Source: Cognatilysobacter xinjiangensis
Lineage (GTDB): Bacteria > Pseudomonadota > Gammaproteobacteria > Xanthomonadales > Xanthomonadaceae
NCBI RefSeq assembly: GCF_014651995.1
Contig: NZ_BMXY01000001.1
Span: 496,001-560,000, forward strand
Direction: 5' to 3'
Length of the DNA stretch: 64,000 nucleotides
Shown: one piece after another, positions 60,441-64,000 of the stretch
Layout: the number at the start of each line of letters is the position of its first letter
Position numbering within the stretch: the stretch's first letter is position 1
Made by a program: the position numbers and the translations under genes
The notes under the pieces: generated by a model
Databases searched by the model: none
What the model was told of the DNA's origin: nothing
What the model saw: only the letters and a program-made list of their open reading frames with translations

Positions 60441-60461
60441 GGGAAGCTCCTTGTCGATCGC

Positions 60462-60467
60462 TATGCT
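60462..60467 (+). promoter_or_regulatory. -10 box of the alkyltransferase-like gene, leaderless arrangement
   Basis: TATGCT ends 6 nt before the ATG at 60474. The divergent gene starts at 60440, so the two promoters share about 30 nt. Confidence 0.45.
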
Positions 60468-60473
60468 AGCCGC

Positions 60474-60821
60474 ATGGACGCCTCCGGTTCGACCGACGCC
60501 GCTCAACGCATCTTCGCCGCGATCCGTGCGATCCCGGTGGGCGAGGTGGCCGGTTATGGCGAAGTGGCGCGCCGCGCCGGCCTTCCGGGGCGCGCACGCC
60601 TGGTTGCACGCCTGCTGAGCACGTCGTTGGAGCCGGGGCTGCCCTGGCATCGCGTCTGCCGCTCGGACGGGCGCATCGCGTTTCCGCAGGGCTCGCACGG
60701 ATTCGACGAGCAGTGCGCGCGCCTGCGCAGAGAGGGCGCGACGGTCGTGGGCGGGCGCGTGGTCGGCCGACGCGCGCGTGCGGCAACGCTCGACGAGGCG
60801 CTCTGGGGCCCACCTGCCTGA
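60474..60821 (+). CDS. Alkyltransferase-like protein (ATL), MGMT family without catalytic Cys
   Basis: This 115-aa protein has the MGMT DNA-binding domain: IFAAIRAIPVGEVAGYGEVARRAGLPGRARLVARLLS and the active-site motif PWHRVCRSDGRIAFP, in which the catalytic Cys of PCHRV is Trp58. This defines ATLs, which bind alkylated guanine and recruit nucleotide excision repair instead of repairing directly. uvrB is elsewhere in the window. The start at 60474 follows a -10 box without a leader. Confidence 0.9.
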   Translation: MDASGSTDAAQRIFAAIRAIPVGEVAGYGEVARRAGLPGRARLVARLLSTSLEPGLPWHRVCRSDGRIAFPQGSHGFDEQCARLRREGATVVGGRVVGRRARAATLDEALWGPPA

Positions 60822-60887
60822 GGCCCGGCGGAACGCCGCGATCCACGCCAAGCGGCGGTCGAACACGCGTTACTGCAGTGCAGCAGC

Positions 60888-60893
60888 TACCAT
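60888..60893 (+). promoter_or_regulatory. Putative -10 box of the rhomboid gene
   Basis: TACCAT in CAGCTACCATTGCGCC lies 21 nt before the ATG, with CGAGGAG in between. Confidence 0.4.
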
Positions 60894-60914
60894 TGCGCCT
60901 CCCGAGGAGCCGCG

Positions 60915-61586
60915 ATGTTCGCCAAACTGCCGCCCGTCACGCGGGCCCTGCTGATCGCCAATGCCGTCGTGTTCCTGCTGCAGTGGGTGGCGGGCGAATC
61001 GGCGCTGGGCGTTGCGCTCGAATCGATGCAACTGTGGCCGCTGTCGTCGGGCGACGAGTACGGCGCGCCGTCGTTCTGGCCGTGGCAGCTGGTGACCTAC
61101 GGCTTCATGCACGGCACGTTCGGCCATCTGTTCTTCAACATGCTGGCGCTGGTGATGTTCGGCTCGCAGGTCGAGCACCAGTGGGGGCAGCGCCGCTACG
61201 CCACGTACTATTTCACCTGCGTGATCGGCGCGGCGATCTGCCAGTTGGCCGTCGGCTACGTGACCATGGCCATGGGCGGCGAGGCCTATCCCACCGTCGG
61301 CGCATCCGGTGGCATCTTCGGCCTGCTGCTGGCCTACGGCATGCTGTTCCCGCACCAGCGCGTGATGCTGCTGATCCCACCGGTGCCGATGAAGGCGCGC
61401 ACGCTGGTGATCGTCTACGGCGTGGTCGAGCTGTTCATGGGGATCACCGGCACCATGCCCGGCGTGGCGCACTTCGCACACCTCGGCGGCATGCTGTTCG
61501 GCTGGCTGCTCATCCGCCACTGGCGCCGTCGCCCGCCCACGCGCGGCGGCCGCGGGCCACGACCGCGCATGCGCATCGTCAGCTGA
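60915..61586 (+). CDS. Rhomboid-family intramembrane serine protease
   Basis: This 223-aa protein has six or more transmembrane segments. The catalytic Ser131 lies in VGASGGIFGLL and the His189 in MPGVAHFAHLGGMLFGW; the conserved HGTFGHLFFNM (His66, His71, Asn75) forms the second helix. It ends in a basic tail. GAGGAG upstream supports ATG 60915. It is convergent with the M13 peptidase gene. Confidence 0.93.
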   Translation: MFAKLPPVTRALLIANAVVFLLQWVAGESALGVALESMQLWPLSSGDEYGAPSFWPWQLVTYGFMHGTFGHLFFNMLALVMFGSQVEHQWGQRRYATYYFTCVIGAAICQLAVGYVTMAMGGEAYPTVGASGGIFGLLLAYGMLFPHQRVMLLIPPVPMKARTLVIVYGVVELFMGITGTMPGVAHFAHLGGMLFGWLLIRHWRRRPPTRGGRGPRPRMRIVS

Positions 61587-61592
61587 TGCGTC

Positions 61593-61615
61593 GCTCCACG
61601 GCCCGGCCGTGGAGC
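61593..61615. terminator. Hairpin between rhomboid and M13 genes
   Basis: GCTCCACGGC and GCCGTGGAGC form a perfect 10-bp stem with a 3-nt loop, placed between convergent genes and 7 nt after the rhomboid stop. There is no T run on either side, so it may act only as an mRNA 3' end structure. Confidence 0.4.
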
Positions 61616-61631
61616 GCTGTCGTCCGACCGC

Positions 61632-63644
61632 TTATGGCCAGAGCCGGACCTGCTGGTCGGCCTTGGGCTGCATCGCGGTGCCGGCCTTGCAGGCGAAGGC
61701 GGTGCCGAACGCCGGCTGGTTCATCAACGGCAGGTTGGCGCGCCACATGCCCGGCGGGTAGGCGCTGCCGGCGGCGCGTGCGGTTGCCGCGTCCACCGAC
61801 GCCTGCTCCGGCCACAGCCGCGCCCAAGCGCTGTAGAAGGCCTGCGTGGTTTCCTTCGAGGCGCCTGGCTGGGCGGCCTGCAACGCCGCCTGCGCGGCTT
61901 CGAGGCCGGACTGGTCGGCCACCAGCGCATCAGCGACCAGCATGCCGTTGACCTTGACGCCGGTGAGCTGCGGATACGCCTTGGCGCCCGCCTGCGTGGC
62001 GATGCGGCCGGTCGTGGCGGCCCAGGCGGCCTGCTCGGCCGGCGTCCACCAGTCGCGCGCTTCGCCTTTCGAGTCGATCAGGCGGCCGCGCGTGTCGAAC
62101 GCGTGGCTCAGTTCGTGCCCGACGAGCGCGCCGTACGAGCCATACAGCGCGGCGGCCGGCTGCGTCGGGTCGAACACCGGCGGCTGAAGCATCGCGGCGG
62201 TGACGATGAGGCGGTTCTGCGGCACGTCGTAGGTGAGCGCCGGCTGCTGTGGCAGCACGTCCCAGCGGCGGTCGGCATTGCCGCGGCCGATGCGGCGCAT
62301 CTCCTCGCGATGGCGCCAGGTTGACGCGATCAGCATGTTGCTGCCGAAGCTGCCGCGGCCCATCGGCTGCACGGTGTAGTCGAGGTCGCGCCTGGGCGCG
62401 CCGACTTCGATCTTGAGCGCGGCGAGCTTCGCGCGCGCTTCCGACTTCGCTGCTGCGCCGAGGCGGGCATCGCGCTCGACCATCGCCGACAGCGCGTCGC
62501 GCACCTGCGCGGCCATGGTTTCGGCCTGCGTGCGCGACGCGGCGGGCAGGTAGCGCGCCACGTACTCGCGGCCGAGCATCGGGCCGGCCGCGAGGTTGAT
62601 CGCATCCAGCACCGCCTCCTTGCGCGGCTTCGGCGAGACCTGCGCGCCCAGGACGCGATCGCGGAAGTCGAAGCTGGCATCGCGCCAGGACTTGGCGAGG
62701 TACGGCGCCATCGCGTCGCCGACGCGCCAGCGCAGGAAGGCCTTCCACTGCTCGGCCGGCAGCGAGGCCACGTAGCCGTCCAGCGCGGTGAACAGGCCCG
62801 CGTTCGCCATCGACACCTGGTCGTCGGTGACGCCCTGCGCCTTCAGGAAATCGCCCAGCTGCAGGCGCTTGTACTGCTTGGCGAGGTTGGCCGTGGGCGT
62901 GGCGGCGTAGTTGGCGCGCGGATCGCGCAGCGCGGCGAGCGGACGCCCGGCCTGCGCGATGCGCGTCTCGAGGTCGATGACCTGCCGCACCTGCGCGTCG
63001 AGCTGCGCTTCCGGCGTGCCGGTCAGCAGCAGGATGCGGCGCACGTAGGCGCGGTAGCGGTCCATGACCTCGCGCGTCTCGGCGTCGGTACGGGTGTAGA
63101 AGGCCGGGTCGGGCAGGCCGATGCCGCCTTCGGTGAAGTAGCCGACGTGGCGCGAGGTATCGGCGAGGTCGACGTCGGCGCTGAAATTGAACGCGACCGG
63201 GATGCCGACCTGATGCAGTGCGGCGATCGCCGGCGGAATGTCCTTGGCGCGCTTGATCGCGTTGATGCGACCCAGCAGCGGCGCGATCGGATTGGCGCCG
63301 TCGCGTTCCACCGCAGCCTCGTCGAGGCCGCTCGCCCAGAAGTCGCCGAGCAGCTTCTGCACGTCGTTCGACGGCGACGCCATCGCGGCGTTGAGCAGGT
63401 CGATCTGCTGCTGGTGCGCGCGCTGGCGCAGCTGGTCGAGCGCGGAGATCGAGGCGACGCCGGGCGTCGGCGGATTCGCCTTCAGCCAGTCGGCGTTCGC
63501 GTAGCCGTAGAAGTCGGTGCACGCGGTGGGCGCGGCCGGCGCCTTCGGCGTCGCGGCCTTCTTCTTCGTCGCGGCATCGGCGGGCGAGGCCAGCGTGGCG
63601 AGCAGGGCGACGGCGAGGGCGGCGGCGAGCGGGCGTGCAGTCAT
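61632..63644 (-). CDS. M13-family metallopeptidase with altered third zinc ligand
   Basis: This 670-aa exported protein has a signal peptide ending ASPADA. The M13 (neprilysin/PepO) core has the zinc motif HELSHAFD at 510-517 and RDWWTPAEQAAW. In the region of the third ligand, VNGMLVADALVADQSG aligns without gaps to the usual VNGxLxxGENIADxxG, so the Glu of ENIAD is Ala574 while the Asp is kept (Asp578). Asp573 might substitute. The protein may be inactive or altered. ATG 63644 opens the signal peptide. A second M13 gene lies upstream in tandem, separated by a terminator. Confidence 0.9.
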   Translation of the reverse strand: MTARPLAAALAVALLATLASPADAATKKKAATPKAPAAPTACTDFYGYANADWLKANPPTPGVASISALDQLRQRAHQQQIDLLNAAMASPSNDVQKLLGDFWASGLDEAAVERDGANPIAPLLGRINAIKRAKDIPPAIAALHQVGIPVAFNFSADVDLADTSRHVGYFTEGGIGLPDPAFYTRTDAETREVMDRYRAYVRRILLLTGTPEAQLDAQVRQVIDLETRIAQAGRPLAALRDPRANYAATPTANLAKQYKRLQLGDFLKAQGVTDDQVSMANAGLFTALDGYVASLPAEQWKAFLRWRVGDAMAPYLAKSWRDASFDFRDRVLGAQVSPKPRKEAVLDAINLAAGPMLGREYVARYLPAASRTQAETMAAQVRDALSAMVERDARLGAAAKSEARAKLAALKIEVGAPRRDLDYTVQPMGRGSFGSNMLIASTWRHREEMRRIGRGNADRRWDVLPQQPALTYDVPQNRLIVTAAMLQPPVFDPTQPAAALYGSYGALVGHELSHAFDTRGRLIDSKGEARDWWTPAEQAAWAATTGRIATQAGAKAYPQLTGVKVNGMLVADALVADQSGLEAAQAALQAAQPGASKETTQAFYSAWARLWPEQASVDAATARAAGSAYPPGMWRANLPLMNQPAFGTAFACKAGTAMQPKADQQVRLWP

Positions 63645-63734
63645 CTGGAGCGTCCTTGGGGGAAACCGGCGGGAGTCTAGCAACGCAGGCGCACGCGCTT
63701 CGAACGCTTCCATCACGATCCATGCCGCGGAAAC

Positions 63735-63767
63735 GGAAAAAACGAAGGCCCGGATCGCTCCGGGCCT
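63735..63767 (-). terminator. Rho-independent terminator between tandem M13 genes
   Basis: On the minus strand AGGCCCGGA / TCCGGGCCT with loop GCGA is followed by TCGTTTTTTCC. It ends the upstream M13 gene, about 28 nt after that gene's stop. Confidence 0.85.
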
Positions 63768-63794
63768 GCGGGTGTCACGCAGCGATGCGACGCG

Positions 63795-64000
63795 TTACCA
63801 GATCACGACCTGCTGGTCGCCGGTGCGCACCATCGGCTGGCCCGGCTTGCACTGGAACGCCGCCGCGAAGGCCGGCATGTTCGAGGGCGCGCCGATCGCG
63901 CGGAACGTGGCCGGGGCGTGCTCGTCGGTGGTGATGCGCAGCTTCAGCTCGTCCGGCGTGAAGTTGCGACGCCACACGGTGGCGAAGTTCATGAAGAAGC
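63795..64000 (-). CDS. M13-family metallopeptidase, C-terminal part only (cut by window edge)
   Basis: The last 68 codons of a second M13 peptidase are visible: FATVWRRNFTPDELKLRITTDEHAPATFRAIGAPSNMPAFAAAFQCKPGQPM and QVVIW at the end, the family's C-terminus. The stop TAA is at 63795-63797. The catalytic part lies beyond the window. It and the 61632-63644 gene are a tandem pair. Confidence 0.9.
   Translation of the reverse strand, partial: FFMNFATVWRRNFTPDELKLRITTDEHAPATFRAIGAPSNMPAFAAAFQCKPGQPMVRTGDQQVVIW

Overview
The window is a GC-rich chromosomal segment of a gammaproteobacterium, most likely of the Xanthomonadaceae/Lysobacteraceae (Lysobacter, Luteimonas or Pseudoxanthomonas type). 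The evidence is gene content and order: an Oar-type TonB-dependent receptor, a DUF6491 lipoprotein, tandem M13 peptidases, a MoaC-MoaB fusion, and the block rpmI-rplT-pheS-pheT-ihfA-merR-tRNA(Pro)-gumN, which in Xanthomonas surrounds the xanthan (gum) cluster. No insertion sequence, prophage, CRISPR array or rRNA gene was seen. Coding density is high, and very long antisense open frames are composition artefacts.

Layout. 1-6.4 kb: degenerate SDR, MarC-family membrane protein, Oar-like receptor, PpnN nucleosidase. 6.4-15.2 kb: a FimS/AlgZ-type histidine kinase divergent from a minor pilin operon (fimU-pilV-pilW-pilX-pilY1-pilE), then tRNA-Asn and a second FimT-like pseudopilin. 15.3-18.2 kb: uvrB, tRNA-Val and two small unknown genes. 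18.4-23.2 kb: a tightly overlapping molybdenum cofactor operon (moaA, moaCB, moeA, moaD, moaE, mobA and a small unknown). 23.3-31.2 kb: translation block thrS-infC-rpmI-rplT-pheS-pheT-ihfA-merR-tRNA-Pro. 31.3-40.9 kb: gumN, dxs, a proline-rich two-domain protein, an HNH endonuclease, an acyl-CoA dehydrogenase, an LEA2-like lipoprotein, an FHA-GAF protein and a DUF6491 lipoprotein. 41-45 kb: tRNA-Phe, an MBL hydrolase with three small partners, and a class III aminotransferase. 45.2-51 kb: queA-tgt-yajC-secD-secF. 51.1-60 kb: suhB, trmJ, a PhnD-like binding protein coupled to a GGDEF-EAL protein, exoD, a CorC/HlyC-type protein, and a DUF47/PhoU-like gene with pit under a Pho-box-like site. 60-64 kb: a small unknown, an alkyltransferase-like protein, a rhomboid protease and two tandem M13 peptidases (the second cut by the window edge).

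The most notable points are these. The essential pheS gene carries an apparent internal deletion of about 59 nt that removes active-site sequence and throws its reading frame into pheT. GumN directly follows tRNA-Pro with no gum operon between. A FimS/AlgZ-like kinase sits next to the pilin operon that AlgR controls in Pseudomonas, with an AlgR-like box between them. pilX has no usable start codon upstream of its prepilin leader. An M13 peptidase has lost its third zinc ligand. A solute-binding protein without a transporter overlaps a c-di-GMP enzyme. Several genes look leaderless.

All names rest on reading motifs and remembered family features; no database search was possible. Where start codons are uncertain, the alternative is given in the entry.
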